Part shown: positions 34,993-44,125 of the stretch, piece by piece
How the letters are laid out: each line of letters opens with the position of its first letter
How positions within the stretch are numbered: position 1 is the first letter of the stretch
Assembly: GCF_900167945.1 (NCBI RefSeq)
Contig: NZ_FUZA01000001.1
Location: 310,001 to 374,000 of the forward strand
From: Dyadobacter psychrophilus
Lineage (GTDB): Bacteria; Bacteroidota; Bacteroidia; Cytophagales; Spirosomataceae
Length of the DNA: 64,000 nt
Direction of reading: 5' to 3'
Translations under genes and position numbers: made by a program
The notes under the pieces: model-generated
What the model was told of the DNA's origin: nothing
Databases searched by the model: none
The model's input: the letters and a program-made list of their open reading frames with translations, nothing else

Positions 34993-35613
34993 TTAGCTGG
35001 CATTCAATGCATAAACCACGATATTCACACCGAAACGCGTATTATCGACGGCCAAAAAGCGTTTGTTCCTAAAATCATAATCCCATTCGCAGCCGTAATC
35101 TTTATTGCTGTATAACACGCCGATCCGTCCGTTGACTGTTATCGCTTTGAGATAATCGTGCACAAGATCATCGCCCCAGCCATTCAACTCGAATGAAGTT
35201 GTCGGTGGGCCTTCTTCAAATTTGAAAAAACTGTGGTATAGCGGATGGTTATTGGGGATTTTCTGCAAGGCTTTGGGACCAAATGTCCGTTCCATTTCCT
35301 GTTCGAAAGATTTGGCAAAAAGTCCGTCGATATCGTGGTTGCAATCGTCCACAAAAACGAAGCCGCCATTTTGCACATATCGCCGGAAATGATCCCGTTC
35401 CTGCGTCGAAAATTCAACGAGCTTGTGCCCGCTCAGATAGCAAAAGGGACTTTTGAAAATTTCATTGCTATTGAGTTGCACCACTTTTTCCTTCTCATCA
35501 ATGGGAATTGTGGTGTATTCAACCAGCGAATGCAGCAAATTGGAAGGCATTCGCTGGTCGGTGTCCCAGTTTCCGGACGTGTATTGAATTCGTGTAAAGA
35601 AAAAAGGCTTCAA
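34993..35613 (-). CDS. DUF4159-domain protein
   Basis: 206 residues. FFFTRIQYTSGNWDTDQRMP at the N-terminus and FVDDCNHDIDGLFAKSFEQE match DUF4159. The later RIGVLYSNKDYGCEWDYD segment also fits; the domain resembles the glutamine-amidotransferase-like fold. Proteins of this family accompany MoxR/BatA clusters; the function is not known. Translation starts at TTG (35611-35613), overlapping the stop of the upstream TldE gene as TTGA. That overlap ties the TldD/TldE pairs to the MoxR run in one transcript. The gene ends 12 bp before moxR begins. Confidence 0.87.
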   Translation of the reverse strand: MKPFFFTRIQYTSGNWDTDQRMPSNLLHSLVEYTTIPIDEKEKVVQLNSNEIFKSPFCYLSGHKLVEFSTQERDHFRRYVQNGGFVFVDDCNHDIDGLFAKSFEQEMERTFGPKALQKIPNNHPLYHSFFKFEEGPPTTSFELNGWGDDLVHDYLKAITVNGRIGVLYSNKDYGCEWDYDFRNKRFLAVDNTRFGVNIVVYALNAS

Positions 35614-36947
35614 ACTGCGTCGGAAAGTGAAGAAAATGTAAACTCCCTGATTTTCATGGGTGGAACCATATAATTTCTGTCCGACTCCGTGCTCACAACC
35701 CTTTCTGATTTACCCAATGTTTCCAGATTGTTCAGCATGATAACCGGACTTTCGTTGAAACGGAAATTCTTGACCGGATGCTTAATGACACCGTTTTCAA
35801 TGTAAAAAGTCCCGTCACGGGTAAGTCCTGTAAGCAGCAACGTTTGCGGATCCACTTCTCGGATATACCAAAGTTTGGTTACTAAAATCCCTTGTTTCGT
35901 GGATTTGATCAACTCTTCCATCGTAGCAGTTCCGCCGTCCATAATCACATTGCTGGGAGAAGGAACGGCCTTCACATTATTCTTTTGTGCCCAATAGCGC
36001 GAATAGATCATGTTTTTAACAACACCTTTCTCTATCCAGGTTATTTTATCCAAAGGCTGACCATCCCCTGCCCACGGCGATGCGGGCAAATCCGGGTGCG
36101 TTGGATCAGAGTAAATGTTAACGCGCTCGTCCACGATTTTTTCTCCCAACTTCGTCTTTCCGCCCGGCTTGCTCAGGAATGAACGGCCTTCGTCTGCGCT
36201 TCTTGCATCAAAGTTGAAATAGATATTTTCTAATAAAACCGCTGCTGCCGTTGGTTCCAGGATGACGGTATATTTTCCGGGCTCCAATGCTTTTGCATTC
36301 ATGGAACCCATCGCTTTTTGGATGGCAATGGTTGTTGCAGCAGCCGTATCCAGTTTATTTACATCACTATAACCCCTTGCAATGTAACCCGAACCGGTCC
36401 CGTCCGGCGTGCGGACAGTGAGCGAAAAGTTGACGCTCGTGCTAGGGTAATACGCGAATAATCCTTTCGAGTTCATCATGGCAGAATAACCTTTCTGATT
36501 GTCCAGGAAACCTGCCGCTGTTAAATTTTTTGCTCTCGATAATTCAAGGCTTTTTGCAACCGCATCCGCGCGTTTATCTGCATTAATACCTGCTGTCGAT
36601 TCAAAGAATCCGGACGATTTCAGATAAGTCTGCGGTTCCAGAATACTCACATATTCGGGGTTTTCCGGCGCCAGCTGTGCAAGTTCTTCGGACCTTCTCA
36701 CCACCTTCTCCAACGATTCCTCGCTGAATTCATCAATAGTTGCAACGCCTACCTTTTTACCAAAAGACGATTGAACCGACAAATTCTGATTAATCAGCGA
36801 TCCGCTTGTGGACACTTCGTTTCTTGCGTAACGCAGGTTGCCGCGCTCCTCGCCCAGCAGGTTTATTTCGCATTCATCCGCTTTGGAGTAAGCCAGCACT
36901 TTTTGCAACAATGCTTTCGCTTCTGATTCAGTTAATATGATTGACAT
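35610..36947 (-). CDS. TldE/PmbA-family protein, downstream pair
   Basis: 445 residues, a TldE (PmbA) member lacking the HExxxH zinc motif. It has the family's start (ALLQKVLAYSKADECEINLL) and NYMVPPMKIREFTFSSLSDA at the C-terminus, with DERVNIYSDPTHPDLPASPW and TLLLTGLTRDGTFYIENGVI in between. TldE is the non-catalytic partner that, with TldD, forms a heterodimeric metalloprotease that digests unfolded peptides through a narrow channel. No signal peptide is seen. Its last codons overlap the DUF4159 start. It pairs with the TldD at 37040, and a 92-bp gap containing a hairpin lies between them. Confidence 0.9.
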   Translation of the reverse strand: MSIILTESEAKALLQKVLAYSKADECEINLLGEERGNLRYARNEVSTSGSLINQNLSVQSSFGKKVGVATIDEFSEESLEKVVRRSEELAQLAPENPEYVSILEPQTYLKSSGFFESTAGINADKRADAVAKSLELSRAKNLTAAGFLDNQKGYSAMMNSKGLFAYYPSTSVNFSLTVRTPDGTGSGYIARGYSDVNKLDTAAATTIAIQKAMGSMNAKALEPGKYTVILEPTAAAVLLENIYFNFDARSADEGRSFLSKPGGKTKLGEKIVDERVNIYSDPTHPDLPASPWAGDGQPLDKITWIEKGVVKNMIYSRYWAQKNNVKAVPSPSNVIMDGGTATMEELIKSTKQGILVTKLWYIREVDPQTLLLTGLTRDGTFYIENGVIKHPVKNFRFNESPVIMLNNLETLGKSERVVSTESDRNYMVPPMKIREFTFSSLSDAV

Positions 36948-36958
36948 GGTTTACAATT

Positions 36959-37037
36959 TTGAATGAGTGAATGAGCGAATGACTGAATGACTGGATGTGA
37001 GAAAGCTATTCACTCATTCACTCATTCAGTCATTCAA
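36959..37037. repeat. Hairpin built of GAATGA-type 8-bp repeats
   Basis: Between the tldE and tldD genes there are about four direct GAATGA(g/c)(t/c) units (36961-36994) and their complements (37010-37037). The arms pair over about 30 bp with three mismatches and a loop of roughly 20 nt. It may act as an intercistronic RNA stabiliser, or be a repeat-expansion product. Confidence 0.6.
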
Positions 37038-37039
37038 CA

Positions 37040-38677
37040 TTAAATCTTCCTGGCTGTGTTGATAACATTTACTCCATTAAACCGGGCGGTTGAACTTCCG
37101 TGCGAAACCGCGCTGGATTGAGAAGGCTGGCCTTTCCCGTCGAAAAACGAACCACCAAGACGATAATCCTTTTCATCGCAAACCTGCACACACGAATTCC
37201 AAAATTCCTGTGTATTGGATTGATAAGCCACATCTTTCAACATTCCCGCAATTTTCCCGTCTTTAATCTCATAAAATAACTGACCGCCAAACTGGAAATT
37301 GTAACGCTGCTGGTCAATCGAGAATGAACCGTCACCGATTATGTAAATGCCTTTTTTCACATCCTTAATCATGTCGTCCACGGACAATGGCGTCTTGCCG
37401 GCTGCCAGGGAAACATTCGGCATTCTTTGGAACTGGACAGACGACCAGCTATCCGCATAGCAGCAGCCGTGCGATTCTTTTTCGCCGATAATATGTGCCT
37501 GATCGCGAATGGCCTGGTAATTAACCAAAACACCCTCCTTCACAAGGTCCCACTTCTTTGTATTCACGCCTTCATCGTCCCAACCAACGGCGCCCAGCGA
37601 TCCTTCCTGTAATTTATCGGCGATCAGGTTTACTTGCTTGCTGCCATACTGGAAGTTTTTGGATTGCCATTTATCCAATGTTGCAAAGGAAGTCCCCGCA
37701 AAATTGGCCTCATAACCCAGCACACGATCCAATTCAAGCGGATGGCCCACAGATTCGTGAATGGTCAGCCAAAGGTGCGATGGGTCCAGAATAAGATCAT
37801 ATTTTCCCGCCTCGACCGATTTCGCCGTTAGTTTTTCCTTGGCTTGTTTGGCTGCGGCAGTGGCATCTTCCAGCATATCATAACCTTTATTATAACGCGT
37901 GGTTACGCCGGTGATTTTGTCCGATGGATTGGCCTGCAGATAGTCGTAGCCCATGCCCATTGGTGCGCTTAATGCATTCCTCGTTTCAAATTTTCCACTT
38001 TTTGGATCAATGGCCGTCACATTGAATATTGGCCAGATACGGTGAACGTCCTGGTCAATGTAGGAGCCGTCTGTGGAAGCAAAATATTTTTGTTCATTAA
38101 CCAAAAAAAGCACTGAATTGACATAATTAGCGCCGTTTTTCATCGCTGCGTCATTGACAGAAAGCAGCAAGTCAACTTTCTCCTTAATAGGCACTTCGAA
38201 TGCATTTTTCTTGATCGGCGCTTTCCAGCTTACTTCGCCAAAACCTTTTTGCGGAGCCAACTGCACCGGCTCTTTCATCAGCTTTGCATTCGCTTTCGCA
38301 ATCGCAACGGCATCTTCTGCGGCTTTTGCCATTTGGGCTTCATTATTTACGTCCACCACTGCGGCAAATCCCCAGCATCCGTTTGCGATCACACGCACGC
38401 CTACGCCGTAAGACTCGGTGTTAACAATGTTCTGGACTTTGTCTTCCCGGGTAACCACGAATTGATTCAAATAGCGGCCAATCCGCACATCCGCATAGGA
38501 AGCTCCTTTGGATTTCGCGGCGTTCAGTGCGGCGTCTGCCAGTCTCTTGTTGACGGCAGCATCTACGCTTTTTTCAAGAAATGCTTCGGGGGAAACATTC
38601 CTGCCCATGGCAAAAGCGGGCATCATGAACGCTCCGGTTCCGAGTCCAGCCAGTTGTATAAAGTCTCTGCGTTTCAA
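37040..38677 (-). CDS. TldD-family metalloprotease, downstream pair
   Basis: 545 residues. The N-terminus MKRRDFIQLAGLGTGAFMMP is a Tat signal (RRDFIQ), so the protein is probably exported. The zinc motif is HESVGH (His307, Glu308, His312), followed by PLELDRVLGYEANFAGTSFA. TldD with TldE degrades small or unfolded peptides, and in Escherichia coli it matures microcin B17 and removes CcdA. A Tat signal on TldD but not on the TldE partner is odd: either TldE rides along with TldD, or they act in different places. Confidence 0.92.
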   Translation of the reverse strand: MKRRDFIQLAGLGTGAFMMPAFAMGRNVSPEAFLEKSVDAAVNKRLADAALNAAKSKGASYADVRIGRYLNQFVVTREDKVQNIVNTESYGVGVRVIANGCWGFAAVVDVNNEAQMAKAAEDAVAIAKANAKLMKEPVQLAPQKGFGEVSWKAPIKKNAFEVPIKEKVDLLLSVNDAAMKNGANYVNSVLFLVNEQKYFASTDGSYIDQDVHRIWPIFNVTAIDPKSGKFETRNALSAPMGMGYDYLQANPSDKITGVTTRYNKGYDMLEDATAAAKQAKEKLTAKSVEAGKYDLILDPSHLWLTIHESVGHPLELDRVLGYEANFAGTSFATLDKWQSKNFQYGSKQVNLIADKLQEGSLGAVGWDDEGVNTKKWDLVKEGVLVNYQAIRDQAHIIGEKESHGCCYADSWSSVQFQRMPNVSLAAGKTPLSVDDMIKDVKKGIYIIGDGSFSIDQQRYNFQFGGQLFYEIKDGKIAGMLKDVAYQSNTQEFWNSCVQVCDEKDYRLGGSFFDGKGQPSQSSAVSHGSSTARFNGVNVINTARKI

Positions 38678-38815
38678 AGTATATATGTTTGCTAATAGTG
38701 ACGAATTTTGGCTTCAGAAAATAGAAAGTGCAAAGCATAAGCTAGCGAAAAGAGCCGATAGAATCAATGCACTTTTTACGTAAGGAAATTAAGCTATTTG
38801 AGCGGTAATGACCTC

Positions 38816-40132
38816 TCAAACAGCGTCCGAAAGACTAGTAAATGTGAAATCGCGGATTTTAAGCGGCGGCACCAGATTGCCGCTTGCGCGCACCGGCTTG
38901 CCTATTGCCTCTACATTATTCAGCATGATAACCGGACTCTCGTTAAAGCGGAAATTCTTGACCGGATATTTGATCTGCCCATTTTCAATGTAGAATGTTC
39001 CGTCCCTTGTAAGACCTGTGTAGAGCAGGGTCTGCGGGTCCACAGCACGGATATACCAAAGCCTTGTAACCAAAATTCCCTTTTCTGTCCCTTTGATTAA
39101 ATCGGCAAGCGATTCGTTGCCGCCTTGAAAAATGAAGCCAGACGGCGGTGGAACGGCCTTAACACCCTGCTTTTCAGCCCAAAAGCGCGAGTAAGTCATA
39201 TTTTTCACAACTCCGCTTTCCACCCACATTACTTTTTCCTGCGGCCTTCCGTCACCGCTGAATGGCGATCCGGGAATTTCAAGGTTTTGAGGATCCGAAT
39301 AAATGTTCACACGCTCGTCGAAAAGCTTTTCGCCTAACCGTGTCCCACCTCCTTTTTTACCTAAAAAACTCCTGCCTTCGTCCGCATTCCGCGCGTCCAT
39401 GCTGCGCATCATATTTTGCAAAAGATCCACACCGGCTGTGGGTTCGAGAATCACTGTATATTTTCCAGGTTCTAATGCCTTCGCAGTTGAAGAGGCCAAC
39501 GCTTTTTGCATCGCAACTTCCGTGGCCGAAGCGGTGCTCAGTTTGGAAGCGTCGTTATAATCGCGTGCCGCATAACCGGAACCTTTGCCATCGGCTGTGC
39601 GGACAGTGATAGAAAAATCAATAGACGTTGCCTTATTATATCCAAAAAGTCCCTTACTGTTCCCCATTGCCGAAAACCCAGCGGAATCTTCGAGATAACC
39701 CGCTGCTGTCAGGTTCTTTTTAATGCAAGGATCAATGCTATCGAATGCGGCTTTTGCACGATAATCAGGGTTGATGGCTGCCGTGCTCTCGGAAAAAGAA
39801 TTTGTTTCCGCATATTGCTGTGCGCCGAGCATAGGAACATATTCCGGATTATCGGGTGCCAGTTTTGCGATTTCTTCTGCCCTTCTCACCGTTTTTTCCA
39901 AAGAGGCATCATCAAACTCGTTGATCGTGGATGTCCCTGATTTTTTCCCAAAAACAGATGTAACAGATAATGAAAGATCCGACGTTTCCCCACTCGTGGA
40001 AACCGAGTTTCTTGCATAGCGAATATTGCCTGTCCGGTCGCCCGAAAGTCCGACGCTAATTTCATCGGCTTTGGAAAATGCAAGAACTTTGTCAATGATT
40101 TTCTTCGCTTCTTCTTTGGATAAAATGGCCAT
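38816..40132 (-). CDS. TldE/PmbA-family protein, upstream pair
   Basis: 438 residues, similar to the TldE at 35610 throughout: IDKVLAFSKADEISVGLSGD at the start, DERVNIYSDPQNLEIPGSPF in the middle and PPLKIRDFTFTSLSDAV at the end. It lacks the HExxxH motif, as expected. It pairs with the TldD at 40214 (81 bp upstream). The two pairs share their order and their C-terminal endings, so this is a tandem duplication of a tldD-tldE unit whose copies have since diverged. Confidence 0.9.
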   Translation of the reverse strand: MAILSKEEAKKIIDKVLAFSKADEISVGLSGDRTGNIRYARNSVSTSGETSDLSLSVTSVFGKKSGTSTINEFDDASLEKTVRRAEEIAKLAPDNPEYVPMLGAQQYAETNSFSESTAAINPDYRAKAAFDSIDPCIKKNLTAAGYLEDSAGFSAMGNSKGLFGYNKATSIDFSITVRTADGKGSGYAARDYNDASKLSTASATEVAMQKALASSTAKALEPGKYTVILEPTAGVDLLQNMMRSMDARNADEGRSFLGKKGGGTRLGEKLFDERVNIYSDPQNLEIPGSPFSGDGRPQEKVMWVESGVVKNMTYSRFWAEKQGVKAVPPPSGFIFQGGNESLADLIKGTEKGILVTRLWYIRAVDPQTLLYTGLTRDGTFYIENGQIKYPVKNFRFNESPVIMLNNVEAIGKPVRASGNLVPPLKIRDFTFTSLSDAV

Positions 40133-40213
40133 TTCTAGAAAATAATATGCTTTAAAAATGTGGCTACTAAGCTAAATTGCGACTGGGGATGGAAATTTAG
40201 ATCGATTTTGGAA

Positions 40214-41857
40214 TCAGATTTTCCGTCCTGTATTGATAACATTAACACCATCGAAACGGGAAGTTGCGCTGCCGTGAGAAACGGCGCTTACTTGCGCAGG
40301 CTGGCCTTTTCCATCGAAAAACGAGCCGAATGTGCGGTAATCGTCTTTGTCACAAAGCTGCGAACAGGAATTCCAGAATTCCTGTGTGTTGGATTGGTAA
40401 GCGACGTCGTCTAACATGCCTGTGATCTGCCCGTTTTTTATCTCATAAAAGACCTGACCGCCAAACTGGAAGTTATAACGCTGCTGATCAATAGAATACG
40501 AACCTCTTCCAATGATATAAATGCCCTTTTCCACCCCTTTGATCATGTCCATCACGCTGCGCTTCTCTGTGCCCGGTTTCAGTGAAATGTTCGGCATCCG
40601 CTGAAATTGAACCGAATTCCAGTTATCCGCATAGCAGCAACCGTGCGACTCTTTTTCGCCAATGATCTTGACCTGATCGCGGATCGCCTGGTAATTGACC
40701 AAAACTCCGTCTTTAATAATGTCCCATTCCTTGCATGGAACACCCTCGTCGTCATAACCCACGGCTCCCAGCGTATTCAGCTGCGTTTTGTCCGCAACAA
40801 TGTTCACGAGTTTGCTGCCATATGCAAAGTTTTTGGATTCCCATTTATCCAATGTCGCAAAGCTTGTCCCCGCATAATTGGCCTCATAACCCAGCACGCG
40901 ATCGAGCTCAGTGGGGTGTCCAACAGATTCATGGATCGTAAGTCCCAGGTGATTAGGATCCAAAACAAGGTCATATTTACCCGGAAGCACTGATTTCGCA
41001 CTCATTTTCTCCTTTGCTTGCTTGGCCGCGGTGATCGCGTCTTCCACCATATCGTAAGAATTCCGGTAACCGACCAGGCCATTCGGGCCAGCGATTTTCT
41101 CCGAAGTCAGACCGTCCAGATACTCATAACCCATGCCCATAGGTGAGCTGATGGCGTCGCGCGTTTTGAATTTCCCTGCTGCTTTATCGGTGACAGTTAC
41201 GGTGAATGTGGGCCAGATCCGGTGCACGTCCTGGTCAATAAACGATCCGTCGGACGAAGCGAAATATTTTTGTTCGTTTACAAAAAACAAATTGGAAGTC
41301 ACGAAGCCAGCTCCATTTTTCATGGCCTCGCCGTTGACATTCATTAAAAGATCTATTTTTTCCTGGATGGGTATTTCAAATGCATTTTTCTTAATGGGCG
41401 TTTTCCAGGTTTTATCGCCAACTCCCTTCTGCTCAGCCAAAACAACCGGCTCGGTTTGAAATTTGGAGTTAGCTTTGGCAATCTCAACGGCCGTAGCTGC
41501 GCATTTCGCAATGCCTTCCGCAGTTACATCGCTCGTCGCCGAAAAGCCCCATGTCCCATTGGCTATAACCCGTATTCCTACGCCATAGGATTCCGCATTG
41601 ACAATATTCTGGACCTGTTTTTCGCGTGTAAAAAGATATTGCTGCAAATAGCGCCCGATCCTGACATCCGTGTAAGTTGCGCCTTTGCTTTTGGCAGCAT
41701 TCAGGGCGATTTCTGCGAATTTTTTCTTGGCAGCGACGTCTATCCACGGTTCGAGCAGATGTGCAGCGCTCACAGGATTTCCTATGACAGGCACGGCGGA
41801 AAGCAGCATGGCTCCCGCGCCCATCCCCGTCATTTGCATAAAATCTCTTCTTTTCAT
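40214..41857 (-). CDS. TldD-family metalloprotease, upstream pair
   Basis: 547 residues from ATG 41857 (MKRRDFMQMTGMGAGAMLLS), a Tat signal like that of the other TldD. The frame is open 46 codons further, but without family resemblance. The zinc motif HESVGH (His309, Glu310, His314) is followed by PTELDRVLGYEANYAGTSFA. Other segments (KNIVADKTQ-like loops, GEKESHGCCYADNWNSVQFQ and FQRMPNISLKPGT) are shared with the other TldD. It is the first gene of the long minus-strand run reaching to 27955. A 9-bp hairpin lies upstream at 41909-41930. Confidence 0.92.
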   Translation of the reverse strand: MKRRDFMQMTGMGAGAMLLSAVPVIGNPVSAAHLLEPWIDVAAKKKFAEIALNAAKSKGATYTDVRIGRYLQQYLFTREKQVQNIVNAESYGVGIRVIANGTWGFSATSDVTAEGIAKCAATAVEIAKANSKFQTEPVVLAEQKGVGDKTWKTPIKKNAFEIPIQEKIDLLMNVNGEAMKNGAGFVTSNLFFVNEQKYFASSDGSFIDQDVHRIWPTFTVTVTDKAAGKFKTRDAISSPMGMGYEYLDGLTSEKIAGPNGLVGYRNSYDMVEDAITAAKQAKEKMSAKSVLPGKYDLVLDPNHLGLTIHESVGHPTELDRVLGYEANYAGTSFATLDKWESKNFAYGSKLVNIVADKTQLNTLGAVGYDDEGVPCKEWDIIKDGVLVNYQAIRDQVKIIGEKESHGCCYADNWNSVQFQRMPNISLKPGTEKRSVMDMIKGVEKGIYIIGRGSYSIDQQRYNFQFGGQVFYEIKNGQITGMLDDVAYQSNTQEFWNSCSQLCDKDDYRTFGSFFDGKGQPAQVSAVSHGSATSRFDGVNVINTGRKI

Positions 41858-41908
41858 CGAATGTTCAGGAAGTAAAATTGAAAACACAATGTAAAAAATA
41901 TTTCCAAC

Positions 41909-41930
41909 AAATATTGCTGTGGCAATATTT
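41909..41930. other. Short hairpin upstream of the tldD run
   Basis: Arms aaatattgc (41909-41917) and gcaatattt (41922-41930) with a 4-nt loop, 52 bp before ATG 41857. It could be a protein-binding palindrome near the promoter or a weak terminator. Confidence 0.4.
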
Positions 41931-41956
41931 TTAGAGATCAATGCCGCCGCCCTGAA

Positions 41957-41991
41957 CAAAAATGAGCGTGCCCTTTGCCAGAACACGCTCA
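41957..41991 (-). terminator. Terminator of the response regulator gene at 42012
   Basis: Arms tgagcgtg (41963-41970) and cacgctca (41984-41991). The minus strand continues with TTTTTGTT. It lies about 20 bp after the stop codon. Confidence 0.8.
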
Positions 41992-42011
41992 ACATTATAG
42001 TTTAAATAATT

Positions 42012-42365
42012 TCACATCAGGTTGGTGATGATTAACCGCCTCAAATCCTGTTCATCCCAGGGCTTGGTGACAAAATTATGGAGATATCCCTTGACTTCCG
42101 CCTGTTTGAATTCGGCGCTGTAAGCCTGCCCGGTAAGTAGGACCCGGATACTTTCCGGATATTGTTTGGATGCGATTTTTAGAAACTCCAGGCCCGTCAT
42201 ATCGGGCATTTGCTGGTCGACGAAAATGACGTCGATCTGTTTTTCTTCTAAAACTTTGAGGCCTTTGTCTGTCGATTCCGCGAGATAAATAGTCGCGTCT
42301 CTTCTGAATGAAGCTTTAAAGGAGTTGAGATTATTGACCTCGTGATCAATGTAGAGTATGCTCAT
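42012..42365 (-). CDS. Single-domain response regulator
   Basis: 117 residues from ATG 42365 (MSILYIDHEVNNLNSFKASF); the longer frame to 42434 is not receiver-like. Asp50 in VIFVDQQMPDMTGLEFL is the phospho-acceptor. ESIRVLLTGQ and the C-terminal NFVTKPWDEQDL with Lys complete the active site. The FVDQQMP...RVLLTG form is that of receivers found in RpfG/HD-GYP and hybrid proteins, but there is no output domain here. No kinase is adjacent. It has its own terminator. Confidence 0.88.
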   Translation of the reverse strand: MSILYIDHEVNNLNSFKASFRRDATIYLAESTDKGLKVLEEKQIDVIFVDQQMPDMTGLEFLKIASKQYPESIRVLLTGQAYSAEFKQAEVKGYLHNFVTKPWDEQDLRRLIITNLM

Positions 42366-42486
42366 AAAATTCTGATAGTGGGTTACGGTTGCTGCTAAAA
42401 TACAACTTTTTACTTTTCTCAAATAGTTTTCCAAACAATACTTTACTCTCCTGCTTTAAGAGGCCTCAAAAACCTTCTATTATTCG

Positions 42487-42855
42487 TTACCAGCCACTTA
42501 CAACGAGGTTATTATCAGACTCATAATACTCCTGCCACACATCCAGCAAATTGGGGTCACCCTGCCATGCCGAACCATCAAAATTGGTGATCTGATTATT
42601 GTCCAAATCCTGCCTGAATATCACATGGTGAATGTTTCCATCCTTGGTTCGCATGAATGCCTTCACTGCATACTTTCTGACATAGGTGGTTTGCCACTTA
42701 CGCGGATTAGGCATAGGCTCGGCCACTGGCGTTTCATCATGAAAACGACGATAAAAATCGGCTATGGCCGCATCGTAATTATATTCAAAAGGCTGGTCAA
42801 CCTGAAAAAAATTCGACTTAAAAAAGTCCCTTAACTGCTCTGGAGTTGGTTTCAT
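42487..42855 (-). CDS. Small conserved-looking cytosolic protein of unknown function
   Basis: 122 residues with no signal or membrane helix. It is rich in aromatic and charged residues (FFQVDQPFEYNYDAAIADFY; RKYAVKAFMRTKDGNIHHVI; SAWQGDPNLLDVWQEYYESD). Composition and codon use look like a real protein, and ATG 42855 is the only good start. I do not recognise the family. Neighbours are a response regulator (same strand, 52 bp) and a lipoprotein on the other strand. Confidence 0.6.
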   Translation of the reverse strand: MKPTPEQLRDFFKSNFFQVDQPFEYNYDAAIADFYRRFHDETPVAEPMPNPRKWQTTYVRKYAVKAFMRTKDGNIHHVIFRQDLDNNQITNFDGSAWQGDPNLLDVWQEYYESDNNLVVSGW

Positions 42856-43100
42856 TGCTAATTGTCGTAAAGCATGCGCCGGACATTCGGTTGCCCATCT
42901 TGTAAGATACGCTAATTAATACTGAAAAGCTAAACAAGCGGGGCAAACGGGACAATTGTTCTTAAAGTCCTCATTAACCGCAGAATAAATGATCACAGGC
43001 CGCTGGGTAAACGACAGCAGCTGTTCGTCCTTAATACGAAAAATCCCAAACCTGCTTTCGCCTTATTGCGCCATCTATTTACGAAAACAGTAATATCCTT

Positions 43101-43904
43101 ATGACTAGAAAACGGTCCCCATTTAGTTTGCCCGCGCAGATGTTCCTGCTGTTGTCAGCCACCTTTTTGTCCTGCGGAAAAGACGACTTACCGCCCAATC
43201 AGGATGCTCCTGTAATTGCTGAGGCCCATTCGAATGCTTTCGTCGTGACGCAACTTCTCTCACAAACGAACATGCCCGGCTATGAAATTACGGACATACA
43301 GTACAACGCGGATCATTCACTTAAGAGTTATCGGACAGAAAGTGGCGCCTACACGACCCATGTCGCATATGCGCCGAACAAAGTAATTTACACTACCATT
43401 TTTGGGGGCAAAAAAAGTTCTGATATAGTTTATGATCTTGTAAATCAATATGCTGTCAAGAAGCTTGAAACATTTTATACCAGCAGTGGCAATGTTTCTG
43501 ACATGATCCAGACGGAGTACATATATCAGTCCGGCAAAGTTATCAAGGAATATTATCGCGAAAATAACCTTCCCGATGGTCATTTGGTATATCATTATGA
43601 CGATCACAATGTTACGTTCCAGGAGCGTTACGATGCGGACGGAGTAATAGTGAACAAAACCAGCTACGAGTATTATTTGAAACACACGGATAAGTCCGTC
43701 TATTTCAGCCAGTTCAATTTCAAAATGGACGCGAAGTTATTCCCTCAAAAGTCGCTTAATCTTATAGAAACCAGATATTTGAAAAAGCCCGGCAAAAACC
43801 CTGTTTCCACACATTACACATACATATTAAACGGCTCCGGCTATCCTTCAAGCGGAACGGTTTCTGGCCCTGATCCTTACAACTGGACCAGCGTTTGGCT
43901 ATAA
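43101..43904 (+). CDS. Predicted lipoprotein with YD-type beta repeats
   Basis: 267 residues. Signal peptide MTRKRSPFSLPAQMFLLLSA with lipobox LSCG (Cys about 26) predicts a lipoprotein. The mature part consists of strands such as YQSGKVIKEYYRENNLPDGH, LVYHYDDHNVTFQERYDADG and VIVNKTSYEYYLKH. This is the irregular YD-repeat pattern common in Bacteroidota surface proteins. The function is unknown. Its 3' end overlaps by 28 bp the reading frame of the decayed T9SS fragment at 43877. Confidence 0.7.
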   Translation: MTRKRSPFSLPAQMFLLLSATFLSCGKDDLPPNQDAPVIAEAHSNAFVVTQLLSQTNMPGYEITDIQYNADHSLKSYRTESGAYTTHVAYAPNKVIYTTIFGGKKSSDIVYDLVNQYAVKKLETFYTSSGNVSDMIQTEYIYQSGKVIKEYYRENNLPDGHLVYHYDDHNVTFQERYDADGVIVNKTSYEYYLKHTDKSVYFSQFNFKMDAKLFPQKSLNLIETRYLKKPGKNPVSTHYTYILNGSGYPSSGTVSGPDPYNWTSVWL

Positions 43905-44125
43905 ATCGATTGCTTTTGAACGATCAGCTTTTGCGAAAACAGACGATAGCCTGACTGGTCTCTATCTGTAAAAATGTAAAGATCTTCTGGTAAGCCAAAA
44001 GTTTCAAGACGGGTGATTTCATGTGGTTTGATGTCGAAGTTTCGGAGGATTATTCCGCGCCTGTCGATAAGCTCACCCGTCAACGGACTTTCCTTTCTCA
44101 GACTCTTGGTGTGTATTTCATACAT
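43877..44125 (-). pseudogene. Remnant of a T9SS C-terminal sorting domain
   Basis: The reading frame from about 44125 encodes GELIDRRGIILRNFDIKPHE, TRLETFGLPEDLYIFTDRDQ and LFSQKLIVQ. That follows the type A sorting-domain pattern (D-x-x-G near the start, a GLPxGLYI turn, a KLIVQ end). It has no own signal or catalytic part. It follows the GH9 remnant on the same strand, separated by a perfect hairpin. The simplest reading is the tail of a decayed exported enzyme whose middle was deleted. Confidence 0.5.
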
